19,639 nt of DNA from CAYFHQ01 sp964342805 (GTDB taxonomy: Bacteria > Bacillota > Clostridia > Peptostreptococcales > Acidaminobacteraceae): contig CAYFHQ010000073.1 in assembly GCA_964342805.1 (NCBI GenBank), positions 1 through 19,639 on the forward strand, in the 5' to 3' direction. The notes under the pieces are model-generated. The model was given only the letters and a program-made list of their open reading frames with translations. It had not been told where the DNA came from and did not search any database. Position numbers and translations under genes: made by a program. Below are positions 7,289 through 15,284 of this stretch, in pieces. Every line of letters starts with the position of its first letter. Position 1 is the first letter of the stretch.

Positions 7289-8559
7289 TGGACCAGTATA
7301 TCACCAAGAATGGGAAACAACTCAAGTATGGCTATACAACAGGGTCTTGCGCCACAGCGGCTGCAAGAGCGGCGGTGGACATGCTCCTCTACCAAAAGGC
7401 CCTCTCCTATGTGGAAATCGACACCCCCAAGGGTTGGCGGTTGACCATTCCCATTTCTGATGTGGACTTGGAAAGGGACCGGGTCGCTTGCACCGTGATC
7501 AAGGACGCAGGTGACGACCCAGACGTAACCCATGGCAAGGCCATAAGGGCTGAGGTGAAGTGGTTAGGCTCCAAGGATGGAGACACGGATGGAGATGGAG
7601 ACCGTCAGGACCCTGGCAACCGTCAGGACCCTGGCAACCTAGCAGGTGCAAAGGACACGGCCACCCCAGGAGCTATTGACCAGGCCTCAAAAGGCGTTTG
7701 GCTCAATGACCAGATCTTCCTGGTCGGCGGTAGGGGTATTGGTCATGTGACCAAGCCAGGCCTGTCCGTTGCCGTGGGAGAACCAGCCATCAATCCAGTC
7801 CCCAGGCAGATGATCACCAGCGAGGTCATGCAGGTCCTACCTTCTGACCGCAGGGTTCTTGTCACCATTTCTGTTCCCGAGGGTGAAAAGCTGGCCAAAC
7901 GGACCTTTAATCCCAGGTTGGGGATTGTAGGTGGTATCTCCATCATTGGAACTTCGGGGATTGTGGAGCCCATGAGTGAGGAGGCCCTAACAGCCTCCAT
8001 GAAACTGGACATTTCTGTCCTTCGGGCCCAGCAGGTGGACAAGGTCCTTTTTTCACCGGGTAATTATGGTCGTGACTATGCCATCGACCAAGGGCTGGAT
8101 ACCAGTCATCTGGTCAAAACCTCCAATTTCATTGGCTTCATGATTGATGAGGCTCTGGAGCAAGGCGTCGAAGAAGTCCTTTGGGTGGGCCACATTGGCA
8201 AGTTGGTCAAGGTGGCTGCGGGTATTTTCCATACCCATTCCAAGATAGCCGACGGCCGCATGGAGACCCTGGCGGCCCACCTGGCGCTCATGGGAGCACC
8301 GGTTGACCTGGCCCAGCGGGTCATGGGGGCAAACACCACCGACGAGGCGGTGGACCATATCCTTGCTGCTGGCTATAGGGAGGTCTTTCACCAGCTTGCT
8401 GAAGCCATCACGGAAAAGTCGATCCAGCGGGCTGGGGAGGAAGTCACCTTCGCCACCATCCTATTCAACAAGGTCCACGGGGAGTTGGGTCGGTGTCACC
8501 GGGCGGGTGCCCTGGAAGCCCATTTTAGTCAGGGACAAATGAGAAGGGGGCAAGAATGA
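7288..8559 (+). CDS. cbiD: Cobalt-precorrin-5B (C1)-methyltransferase with an acidic insertion
   Basis: Predicted 423 residues from GTG 7288, which overlaps the cbiC stop and is served by GAGCGAGG. The TTG two codons earlier is a less likely start. CbiD adds the C1 methyl group after CbiG opens the ring lactone. Family blocks include YGYTTGSCATAAARAA at the N-terminus, DAGDDPDVTHG, GGRGIGHVTKPGL and EPAINPVPR. Residues about 95-134 (7570-7689) form an Asp/Gly-rich, low-complexity insertion containing two perfect 18-bp repeats, and it makes the protein longer than the usual 360-380 residues. The insertion is in frame and lies between conserved blocks, so the enzyme is probably active. The stop overlaps cbiE by ATGA. 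Confidence 0.95.
   Translation: MDQYITKNGKQLKYGYTTGSCATAAARAAVDMLLYQKALSYVEIDTPKGWRLTIPISDVDLERDRVACTVIKDAGDDPDVTHGKAIRAEVKWLGSKDGDTDGDGDRQDPGNRQDPGNLAGAKDTATPGAIDQASKGVWLNDQIFLVGGRGIGHVTKPGLSVAVGEPAINPVPRQMITSEVMQVLPSDRRVLVTISVPEGEKLAKRTFNPRLGIVGGISIIGTSGIVEPMSEEALTASMKLDISVLRAQQVDKVLFSPGNYGRDYAIDQGLDTSHLVKTSNFIGFMIDEALEQGVEEVLWVGHIGKLVKVAAGIFHTHSKIADGRMETLAAHLALMGAPVDLAQRVMGANTTDEAVDHILAAGYREVFHQLAEAITEKSIQRAGEEVTFATILFNKVHGELGRCHRAGALEAHFSQGQMRRGQE
7603..7638 (+). repeat. Two perfect 18-bp tandem repeats inside cbiD
   Basis: CGTCAGGACCCTGGCAAC occurs twice head to tail (7603-7620, 7621-7638), encoding RQDPGN twice. Just upstream, GGATGGAGA-type units (about 7576-7600) encode DGDTDGDGD. 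The period is a multiple of three, so the reading frame is kept. Confidence 0.97.
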
Positions 8560-9197
8560 AATTTCAAATCATCGGACTAGGACCCGGCCATCGAGACTAT
8601 ATTCTGCCCCTTGCCAAGAGGGCCATTGAAGAAGCCCAACTGATCATTTGTGCCAAGCGCCATGAAGAGGCAATTCGTCAAGCTGGCCTGGCCCACGAGT
8701 CGACCTATTTTATCCATATGGAAGGCCAAATCCCCCAGATCCCTGAGATTATTCGTGGACATTGGCAAGACCTTGAGGTTGCTGTTGTCGTTTCAGGAGA
8801 CCCGGGATTCTATAGTTTGCTCAAGTTTCTCAGCAAACATTTTGACCGAAATGCCTATGAAGTCATTCCAGGGATATCTTCCCTGCAATATGCCTTCATG
8901 AAGGTGGGCATCCCCCACCAGACCGCCTATATGGGGTCTGTCCATGGACGGGAAACGGACATCGCAGAGATCATGGGCCAATACCATGTGGCAGGTTTCT
9001 TGACCGATAGCAAGTGGACCCCAGCAGCGATTGCAGACGAGTTGATAAAAAACAAGATTCAAGACGTCCTCCTCCATGCTGGTGAACACCTGAGTTATGA
9101 CCATGAACGGTGGGTCACAGGGACACCGGAGGAAATGAAAGACCAAGAGTTTGACGCCTTGTCTGTTGTGATCATAGAAAGACAGGATCAAAAGTAG
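8556..9197 (+). CDS. cbiE: Cobalt-precorrin-7 (C5)-methyltransferase
   Basis: Predicted 213 residues from an ATG in an ATGA overlap with cbiD, with AGAAGGGGG as ribosome site. It belongs to the tetrapyrrole (SAM-dependent) methylase family: N-terminal GLGPGHRDYI, the SGDPGFYSL loop and IPGISSLQYA. CbiE methylates C5. In many bacteria it is fused to CbiT (as CobL) or directly followed by cbiT. Here it is free-standing and cbiK lies between the two. Length and motifs fit CbiE better than the other methylases in this operon, each of which has its own clear match. Confidence 0.93.
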   Translation: MKFQIIGLGPGHRDYILPLAKRAIEEAQLIICAKRHEEAIRQAGLAHESTYFIHMEGQIPQIPEIIRGHWQDLEVAVVVSGDPGFYSLLKFLSKHFDRNAYEVIPGISSLQYAFMKVGIPHQTAYMGSVHGRETDIAEIMGQYHVAGFLTDSKWTPAAIADELIKNKIQDVLLHAGEHLSYDHERWVTGTPEEMKDQEFDALSVVIIERQDQK

Positions 9198-9210
9198 AGA
9201 AGAGGAAATC

Positions 9211-10002
9211 ATGAAACAAGCCATCTTAGTTGTGAGCTTTGGCTCGAGCTATCCAGAAACCGTAGAAAACTGCATTACAGCAACAGAAAACAAGATTGCT
9301 GCAAGCTTCCCAGACTGGGACGTGCACCGATCGTTTACTTCCTATCGCATTATTGAAAAGATCAAAAAAAGGGACCAGGTTCATGTTCTTAAACCCCATG
9401 AAGCCCTGGATCAACTGGCTGACCAAGGCTATGAAAAAGTGCTGGTCCAGCCCCTACACATCATGCCTGGTTATGAGTATGAAAAGATTGAACGGGCCGT
9501 GGTTGAGGCCAAGCAAAACCATGGGGACATGGACATCCACCTGGGCGACCCCTTGATTTATGCCAATGAAGACTACCCAGAAGTCATTGAAGTCCTTCGT
9601 AACGAAGTAATCATGGACGACGAACACCATGCCTGGGTCTTGATGGGTCACGGAACAGAACACTTCGCCAACGCCATTTATTCCTGCTTGCAGGTCCATA
9701 TGGACGAGCAATTCCTGCCCTTCCATGTGGGAACGGTTGAAGGTTATCCGGAACTGGACCAGGTGATCCTGCGACTCAACCAGAATGCCGTCCACCATGT
9801 GACCCTGCTCCCCTTTATGTTGGTAGCTGGTGACCATGCTAAGAACGATATGGCCAGCGACGAGGAGGACTCCTGGAAGTCGGTCCTTACCAAGGCTGGA
9901 TTCCAAGTGGACTGCGTCCTTAAGGGACTGGGCGAGTTGGACGGATTCCAAGAAATATATGTGAACCGTGTCAAGCGGGCACTGGACAGTTGGGAAGCGT
10001 AG
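9211..10002 (+). CDS. cbiK: Sirohydrochlorin cobaltochelatase, anaerobic type
   Basis: Predicted 263 residues, the usual CbiK length, with AGAGAAGAGG before the ATG. The protein inserts Co2+ into sirohydrochlorin without ATP at the entry of the anaerobic B12 pathway. The N-terminal ILVVSFGSSYPET is typical. The two metal-binding histidines are H147 in MGHGTEH and H209 in GDHAKND. They are 62 residues apart, as in the Salmonella enzyme (H145/H207, from memory). No signal peptide is present, so it should be cytoplasmic, unlike the exported CbiK of some sulfate reducers. It sits between cbiE and cbiT. Confidence 0.95.
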   Translation: MKQAILVVSFGSSYPETVENCITATENKIAASFPDWDVHRSFTSYRIIEKIKKRDQVHVLKPHEALDQLADQGYEKVLVQPLHIMPGYEYEKIERAVVEAKQNHGDMDIHLGDPLIYANEDYPEVIEVLRNEVIMDDEHHAWVLMGHGTEHFANAIYSCLQVHMDEQFLPFHVGTVEGYPELDQVILRLNQNAVHHVTLLPFMLVAGDHAKNDMASDEEDSWKSVLTKAGFQVDCVLKGLGELDGFQEIYVNRVKRALDSWEA

Positions 10003-10008
10003 GCGATT

Positions 10009-10593
10009 ATGAGTAAGTGGTCCCCGCCGGGTCTACCAGACGAGGCCTTTATCCGGGGCAAGGCCCCCATGACCAAGTCTGAAGTACGCACCATTACCAT
10101 GGCTAAATTACAACTGAGACCCACATCCAGGGTACTGGATATCGGTGCAGGGACAGGGTCCTTGACCATAGAAGCAGCCCTCCTTTGTCCAGAGGGGCAG
10201 GTGGTGGCCATCGAGCGTAAGCAAACAGCCCTGGACCTTCTTAGTCAAAACATTGAACACTTTAATCTTAACAACGTGACTGTGATCGATGGTTTGGCGC
10301 CTCAAGACCTTCCAAAGGACCAGGTCTTTGACGCCATTGTCATCGGTGGGACGGGTGGTCAAATGGCGGAGGTCATTGACTACGTTAAGGCGCATCTTGT
10401 TCCAGGTGGCCGGGTTTGTGTCAACTTGATCACGCCTGAAAATGTGGCAAAGGCCCTTGAAGGTTTGCGAGGCGGGGGATTCACTGAGCCTGAGATCATT
10501 AGCCTCCAGGTGTCCCGGGGCAGACGAGTGGGGGATGTGACCCTCATGGAAGCCCAGAACCCCATAACGATTATTACAGCAAGTCGACTTTAG
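10009..10593 (+). CDS. cbiT: Cobalt-precorrin-6B (C15)-methyltransferase, decarboxylating
   Basis: Predicted 194 residues from ATG 10009, six bases after cbiK. It is a Rossmann-type SAM methyltransferase: motif I VLDIGAGTGSLTIEAA, then an acidic residue at the end of strand 2 (VVAIERK) and DAIVIGGTGG. The N-terminal GLPDEAFIRGKAPMTKSEVR segment is typical of CbiT. The enzyme methylates C15 and removes the C12 acetate carboxyl group. It is separate from CbiE here, in contrast to fused CobL. Confidence 0.95.
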   Translation: MSKWSPPGLPDEAFIRGKAPMTKSEVRTITMAKLQLRPTSRVLDIGAGTGSLTIEAALLCPEGQVVAIERKQTALDLLSQNIEHFNLNNVTVIDGLAPQDLPKDQVFDAIVIGGTGGQMAEVIDYVKAHLVPGGRVCVNLITPENVAKALEGLRGGGFTEPEIISLQVSRGRRVGDVTLMEAQNPITIITASRL

Positions 10594-10619
10594 AAAATAT
10601 AGAGTAGCGGAGGTAGCAA

Positions 10620-11321
10620 ATGAAGGGGAAATTTTATGGCATTGGAATTGGTCCTGGAGACCCAGATCTGATTACAATGAAGGCGATTAAACTACTACAC
10701 GAAGTAGATGTGATTGTATGCCCAGAAGCACGAAAGGGCAAGGGGAGTTTTGCATTTGACATTGCTAGACCCCACCTACCTGAAACTTATGAAACACTAC
10801 ACTTGGAATTCCCCATGGTCCACGACTATGAAGTCATGGAGCGGGCCTGGAAGGAAAATGCCCAGATTATTTCGGACCATGTCCGTCAGGGGAAAAAAGT
10901 AGGCTTTATTACCCTGGGTGACCCAACGGTCTATAGTACATACATGTATTTGCTACCTTATTTCGAAGCAGACATTCCAGTGGAAACCATTCCTGGAATC
11001 ACTTCCTTCTGTGCGGCTGCAGCCCACCAGAACCTGCCCCTGGCCAAGTGGGAAGAGACCTTTGGGATCGTGCCCCTCAAGCATGGCTGTGAGACGGCAA
11101 ACCAGGCCCTTGACCACTATGACAATGTGGTAATCATGAAGCCTTCCCACGACCCAGTGCGACTGGCGGAAATCCTAGAGGAAAAGGGACTGGAAGACAA
11201 GTTTGTCCTGATTACCAAGGTGTCCACGGAAACGGAAAATGTGATCAAGGACATCAATGTCCTCAAGGAAGGCAAGGTACCCTACCTGTCCACCATGATC
11301 GTCAAGAAGAAAGGGCTGTAA
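10620..11321 (+). CDS. cbiL: Cobalt-factor II (precorrin-2) C20-methyltransferase
   Basis: Predicted 233 residues, with a strong GCGGAGGTAG site before the ATG. Tetrapyrrole methylase signatures are GIGPGDPDLITMKA at the N-terminus, TLGDPTVYSTYMYL and IPGITSFCAAAA. The combination of VYSTYMY and the CPEARKGKGSFA region points to CbiL/CobI, which methylates C20 right after cobalt insertion. The 26-nt gap before it is the longest inside the operon and contains no obvious promoter or terminator. Confidence 0.94.
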   Translation: MKGKFYGIGIGPGDPDLITMKAIKLLHEVDVIVCPEARKGKGSFAFDIARPHLPETYETLHLEFPMVHDYEVMERAWKENAQIISDHVRQGKKVGFITLGDPTVYSTYMYLLPYFEADIPVETIPGITSFCAAAAHQNLPLAKWEETFGIVPLKHGCETANQALDHYDNVVIMKPSHDPVRLAEILEEKGLEDKFVLITKVSTETENVIKDINVLKEGKVPYLSTMIVKKKGL

Positions 11322-11322
11322 A

Positions 11323-12084
11323 ATGAAGAAAATCTACATTATCGGCGCGGGTCCTGGTGACCCAGAGCTTATGACCATCAAGGGAAAGAAGCTGATTGAA
11401 GAGGCAGATATCTTCATTTATGCCGGGTCCCTGGTCAATAAGGAAGTATTGCAGTGGCGTAAGCCAGAGGCTGAAGTCTATAACTCAGCGTCCATGACCC
11501 TGGACGAGGTCATCGATGTGATGGAACGTGGGGTGGCTGAAGGCAAGATGGTTGCCCGTGTCCATACCGGTGACCCCTCCATTTATGGAGCCATCCGTGA
11601 GCAGATGGACCGACTGGAAACCCTGGGGATCGCAGCTGAAGTGGTACCTGGTGTGTCCTCCTTTGTGGCTTCCGCAGCAGCCCTAAAGAAAGAGTTTACC
11701 CTACCGGGCGTCAGCCAGACGGTGATTTGTACCCGCATGGAGGGCCGGACACCGGTTCCAGAAAAGGAAGCCCTGGACAAGTTGGCAGCCCACCAGGCGT
11801 CCATGGCCATCTTCCTGTCCGTTCAGATGATTGACCAGGTGGTAGACCGTCTGATGGTTCATTATGCAGCGGACACGCCAGTGGCAGTTGTCCAGCGGGC
11901 CAGCTGGCCGGACCAAAAAATCGTGATGGGGACCCTGGAAACCATCACTGAAAAAGTAAAAGCTGAAAACATTACCAAGACGGCTCAGATTCTTGTGGGC
12001 TGGTTCTTGGGTGACGAATATGAACTTTCTCTCTTGTATGATAAGTCATTTAGCCATGAGTATCGCACAGCGAAGACGGAGTAA
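11323..12084 (+). CDS. cbiF: Cobalt-precorrin-4 C11-methyltransferase
   Basis: Predicted 253 residues, starting one base after the cbiL stop. Signatures are GAGPGDPELMTIKG, YAGSLVN, HTGDPSIYGAIREQ, VPGVSSFVASAAAL and TRMEGRTPVPE, all characteristic of CbiF/CobM. It methylates C11 and provides the substrate for CbiG. The downstream cbiG start lies only three bases after its stop, so co-translation is likely. Confidence 0.96.
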   Translation: MKKIYIIGAGPGDPELMTIKGKKLIEEADIFIYAGSLVNKEVLQWRKPEAEVYNSASMTLDEVIDVMERGVAEGKMVARVHTGDPSIYGAIREQMDRLETLGIAAEVVPGVSSFVASAAALKKEFTLPGVSQTVICTRMEGRTPVPEKEALDKLAAHQASMAIFLSVQMIDQVVDRLMVHYAADTPVAVVQRASWPDQKIVMGTLETITEKVKAENITKTAQILVGWFLGDEYELSLLYDKSFSHEYRTAKTE

Positions 12085-12087
12085 ACC

Positions 12088-13221
12088 ATGAAACTAGCCA
12101 TCCTGACGGTCTCCAAGGGAGCCCTGGAAAAGGGCCTGGAAGTGGCCCAAGCCTACAAGGCCCAAGCCGGTGTGGACATTCCGGTCTATGGGCTACAAAA
12201 ATGGATTATGGGAGACATGGCTCCAGGGGTACGCCCCCTGCCAACCCCCTTGTCGACGCATATGGGAGACTTATTCCAGGACTACGACGGCTTGATCTGC
12301 ATTATGGCCACGGGGATTGTCGTCCGTACCCTGGCCCCCTTCCTGGGGGACAAGGAGCGGGACCCTGCGGTGGTCGTCATGGATGAGGCAGGCCAGTTTG
12401 TGATTTCTCTCTTGTCAGGCCACTTGGGTGGAGCCAACAAGCTATCGGAGGACTTGGCGGCTTTACTTGGCGCCCAGGCAGTGATCACAACAGCTTCTGA
12501 TGTGACCAAAAGCCTGTCCGTGGACATGTTGGCCCAAGGACTGGGTTTGCACATGACCTCCCTGGAGGAGGCCAAGCGGGTGACAGCCCACGTGGTGTCT
12601 GGCCTGCCGGTGGACATTTTGGCAACCGATGCGGTCGCTGACCAAGACCTATGGAAGCCCCCCCTACCTGACCACGTCCGGAAGGTGTCGAAGGTAGCGG
12701 ACCTGAGGGATGACCTCCGTGGGCTTATTGTGGTTCAGCCTGTTCAAGAGGCAGAAGCAAGGGCCCTTGAAGCCCAGGTAAATACCCATGTGGCCAGGGT
12801 AAAAGATAACCTGGACCAGGAGCCAGATGTGGCCACCCTGGTCACCCCCAGATTGGTCGTTGGCATAGGGTGTCGAAAAGACACCGACGCCGGCCATATG
12901 CGGGCATCCCTGGGAGAAGCCCTAGGCATGGTTGGACGCCATGTCAAGGAAATCAAGAGGCTGGCCACTGTTGATATCAAGGCCAATGAGAAGGCCATTC
13001 TTCAACTGGAAAAAGACCTTCTGGTGCCCTTGGTGATTGTGAATCGAGACCAGATCAGCCAGGTCCAGGACCAGTTTTCAGGTTCGGATTTTGTTGAGAA
13101 GACCATTGGTGTCCGGTCTGTGGCAGAACCCTGTGGCTACATTGTGTCTGGACAAGGCACTTGTTTGCTGGCCAAGACTGCCTTTGACGGGATCACCATT
13201 TCCATATGGGAGGAAGTATGA
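12088..13221 (+). CDS. cbiG: Cobalt-precorrin-5A hydrolase
   Basis: Predicted 377 residues, full length for CbiG. The N-terminal/central blocks (CIMATGIVVRTLAPFL, VVVMDEAGQFVISLLSGHLGGAN) and the C-terminal CobE-like domain (VVGIGCRKDTDAGHM ... GVRSVAEPCG) are both present. CbiG opens the delta-lactone of cobalt-precorrin-5A and releases the C20 fragment as acetaldehyde, a step specific to the anaerobic route. Its TGA overlaps the cbiH ATG. Confidence 0.95.
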   Translation: MKLAILTVSKGALEKGLEVAQAYKAQAGVDIPVYGLQKWIMGDMAPGVRPLPTPLSTHMGDLFQDYDGLICIMATGIVVRTLAPFLGDKERDPAVVVMDEAGQFVISLLSGHLGGANKLSEDLAALLGAQAVITTASDVTKSLSVDMLAQGLGLHMTSLEEAKRVTAHVVSGLPVDILATDAVADQDLWKPPLPDHVRKVSKVADLRDDLRGLIVVQPVQEAEARALEAQVNTHVARVKDNLDQEPDVATLVTPRLVVGIGCRKDTDAGHMRASLGEALGMVGRHVKEIKRLATVDIKANEKAILQLEKDLLVPLVIVNRDQISQVQDQFSGSDFVEKTIGVRSVAEPCGYIVSGQGTCLLAKTAFDGITISIWEEV

Positions 13222-13946
13222 ATAAGGGAAAAGTATTTGTAATTGGCATTGGTCCAGGGGGACTGGACTATATGGCTCCTGCAGCCCGCGCTGCCTTGGA
13301 GCTTTCAGATGTCGTTGTTGGCTATAAAACCTACATTGACCTGGTGGAAAGCCTGATCACAGAAAAAGAAGTGGTTTCCTCGGGTATGCGCAAGGAAGTA
13401 GACCGGTGTAATCATGTCCTTGAGATCGCTGACCAAGGCAAGTCTGTGTCCTTGATTTCCAGTGGTGACGCTGGCATTTACGGCATGGCGGGTATCCTAT
13501 TGGAACTGGCCGGTGAAGATGTGGACGTTGAGGTGATCCCTGGGATTTCTGCGGCCAATGCGGCTGCTGCTTGTTTGGGTGCCCCCCTTATGCACGACTG
13601 GGCAACCATTTCCTTGTCTGACCTGCTGACAGACTGGGACCTGATCCGAAAGCGTCTTGACTGCGCAGCCCAGGGGGACTTTGTAACGGCACTTTATAAT
13701 CCAAAGTCCAAGGGTCGTCAAACGCAGATTGTTGAGGCCCAGGAAATCATGCTCCAGCACAAGTCTCCTGACACGGTTGTGGGCATTGTCCGCAATGCCA
13801 TGAGAGAGGGTCAAGAGGTGGAAGTGACAAGCCTCAAGGACATGTGTAAGTGTGAAATCAACATGTTCACAGTTGTGATTATTGGCAATAGTAAAACCAT
13901 GATTAAAAACGGCAAGATGGTCACACCGAGAGGTTACCGGGTATGA
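13218..13946 (+). CDS. cbiH: Cobalt-factor III (precorrin-3B) C17-methyltransferase
   Basis: Predicted 242 residues if started at ATG 13218, which overlaps the cbiG stop (ATGA) and has the ideal site GGGAGGAAGT. The in-frame ATG at 13206 overlaps that ribosome site and is unlikely. Motifs are GIGPGGLDYM, VVVGYKTYIDL, SSGDAGIYGMAG, IPGISAANAAAA and LYNPKSKGR. CbiH methylates C17 and contracts the ring. No extra iron-sulfur domain is seen; the length is that of the plain form. Confidence 0.95.
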   Translation: MNKGKVFVIGIGPGGLDYMAPAARAALELSDVVVGYKTYIDLVESLITEKEVVSSGMRKEVDRCNHVLEIADQGKSVSLISSGDAGIYGMAGILLELAGEDVDVEVIPGISAANAAAACLGAPLMHDWATISLSDLLTDWDLIRKRLDCAAQGDFVTALYNPKSKGRQTQIVEAQEIMLQHKSPDTVVGIVRNAMREGQEVEVTSLKDMCKCEINMFTVVIIGNSKTMIKNGKMVTPRGYRV

Positions 13947-14635
13947 TTTTACTTCTGGCAGGCACCAGTGATGGCAGGGCCTTGGGGATGAAGCTGGCTG
14001 AGGAAGGCAAGAACATATTGGCGTCTGCAGCTACCCCTTATGGGGGCCAGCGCCTGCCGGTCCATTACCGGATTGAAGCTCGGGTGGGCAAGCTAGACCT
14101 GGGGGCCATGGTGGCCTTGTGCCGGGACAGGGGCGTGACAAAAATTGTGGACGCCACCCACCCCTATGCCAAGGTGGCCACGGAAACAGCCAAGGCTGCT
14201 GCGGCTCAGTTGGGGATTGCCTATGAGCGGCATGAGCGGCCACCCACTACGGCCGACCTGTCCCAGTGTCTCTTTTTTGACACCCATGACCAGGCGGCTG
14301 CCTATCTGGCGACCACCCAGGGGCAAGTTTTCTTGACCGTTGGGTCTAATTTTGTGGCAACCTATGTAGACCATTTGGGTCCAGACCGTCTAATAGCCAG
14401 GGTCCTGCCAACAGCTGGAGTCCTGGCTAAATGTGAGCAGGTTGGACTCAATGCCAGCCAGATCATAGCCATGCAGGGCCCCTTTTCCATGGACCTAAAC
14501 CAGGTCATGCTCTTGGACAAGCAGGCGCGTTTTATGGTCACCAAGGAATCCTCTGACATTGGTGGTCTGAGGGAGAAGATAGGGGCAGCAGAAGCCACAG
14601 GGGTTACAGTTCTTGTGATCCGGAGGCCTAAATAG
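13943..14635 (+). CDS. cbiJ: Cobalt-precorrin-6A reductase
   Basis: Predicted 230 residues, overlapping cbiH by ATGA. The N-terminal LLLAGTSDGR nucleotide-binding motif, the VDATHPYAKVATETA block and YERHERP are typical of CbiJ/CobK, which reduces the ring with NAD(P)H. The C-terminal FMVTKESSDIGGLREKIGAA block is also conserved. It is the last gene of the operon, and a terminator follows within 50 bp. Confidence 0.94.
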   Translation: MILLLAGTSDGRALGMKLAEEGKNILASAATPYGGQRLPVHYRIEARVGKLDLGAMVALCRDRGVTKIVDATHPYAKVATETAKAAAAQLGIAYERHERPPTTADLSQCLFFDTHDQAAAYLATTQGQVFLTVGSNFVATYVDHLGPDRLIARVLPTAGVLAKCEQVGLNASQIIAMQGPFSMDLNQVMLLDKQARFMVTKESSDIGGLREKIGAAEATGVTVLVIRRPK

Positions 14636-14681
14636 CCGGTGGCCCAATAGCCGGAGATCCAAATAGAATGTATGTAAGACA

Positions 14682-14730
14682 GGTACTATAATAGTTTGCT
14701 TTCAAGTGGGCTGGGATAGTACCTTTTTTT
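14682..14730 (+). terminator. Intrinsic terminator of the cbi operon
   Basis: GGTACTAT (14682-14689) pairs perfectly with ATAGTACC (14716-14723), followed by seven T. The 26-nt loop can pair further (AGTTTGC with GTGGGCT, mostly G-U wobble), giving an extended hairpin. Confidence 0.75.
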
Positions 14731-14960
14731 ATGGCTTAAAATAGCTTGAAATGGCTTAGTAGGGTTCTTGGATCCTGGTTTCGCCATATGGGCGGGACAC
14801 TTGGATTTCTCAATCTCAGATATTCCGTGGTAGACTAGAGACAAGTAAAGTGACAAGTAGAGGAACAAGCAAATGGACAAATAGGGGGCCGTGAATTTTC
14901 ACATGTACCATGACAAGTGTGGACATGAAACCTATTTGTAAGAGAGTGAAAGGGGCACAT
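14731..14960 (+). other. Leader region of the LytS/LytTR unit; no confident promoter
   Basis: This is the part of the 325-bp gap between cbiJ and the next gene that lies after the terminator. I see no convincing -35/-10 pair; TTGGAT at 14801-14806 has no well-spaced -10. The only clear structure is a degenerate tandem repeat of 12-nt period at 14840-14887, described separately. The ribosome site for the next gene (GTGAAAGGGG) ends near 14954. Confidence 0.5.
14840..14887 (+). repeat. Four degenerate 12-nt tandem repeats upstream of the LytS unit
   Basis: The units are gacaagtaaagt, gacaagtagagg, aacaagcaaatg and gacaaatagggg, with consensus gACAAgtA at positions 1-8. A further unit, gacaagtgtgga, sits at 14912 in the same 12-nt phase. 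They are purine-rich on the plus strand. It is unknown whether they bind a protein or act in the RNA leader. Confidence 0.75.
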
Positions 14961-15284
14961 ATGGAAGCACGAGCGCATTTTGACTTGGTTACGGCAGAAA
15001 TGCTGGTCTATGAACATGTTGATCCTGGCAAGATGATGAATTGCGATGGGATCCGTTACAAGAGCAAGGTCTTTGCCTTCTACTGGAAAGACCAAATGAT
15101 CTTTCGTCTGGGCAAGGGCTATGACCCAGCAACAAGGGGCATAACCGAATGGGAATGGCTCAACCCCTTTAAGAACAAGCCCCCCATGAAGGGCTGGTAT
15201 GTGATTCCAGTGGCATATGCTGAACATTGGGGGGACCTGGCAGACCTGGCCCTTCAAGTCATGAAAAAAGAACTGGACAAGTAA
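14961..15284 (+). CDS. Small uncharacterised protein coupled to the LytS-type kinase
   Basis: Predicted 107 residues from ATG 14961, chosen because GTGAAAGGGG lies just upstream. An in-frame ATG-less extension to 14910 has no ribosome site. No signal peptide or membrane segment is visible, so it is probably cytoplasmic. The central part (DGIRYKSKVFAFYWKDQMIFRLG, then NPF...PPMKGWYVIP) loosely recalls small alpha/beta proteins of the TfoX N-terminal or MmcQ/YjbR type, but I cannot assign a family. The stop codon is immediately followed by the kinase ATG with no intervening base, so the two are almost certainly co-translated. A role in sensing or in the transported substrate's metabolism is only a guess from context. 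Confidence 0.7.
   Translation: MEARAHFDLVTAEMLVYEHVDPGKMMNCDGIRYKSKVFAFYWKDQMIFRLGKGYDPATRGITEWEWLNPFKNKPPMKGWYVIPVAYAEHWGDLADLALQVMKKELDK

Noticed and set aside
14687..14692. TATAAT as a promoter after cbiJ
   Set aside because: It overlaps the left arm and loop start of the operon terminator hairpin and has no good -35.
14840..14923. CRISPR array
   Set aside because: The units are 12 nt with no unique spacers and are degenerate; no cas genes are present.
14910..14960. Upstream start for the small protein gene
   Set aside because: The extra 17 residues have no ribosome site, whereas ATG 14961 is preceded by GTGAAAGGGG.
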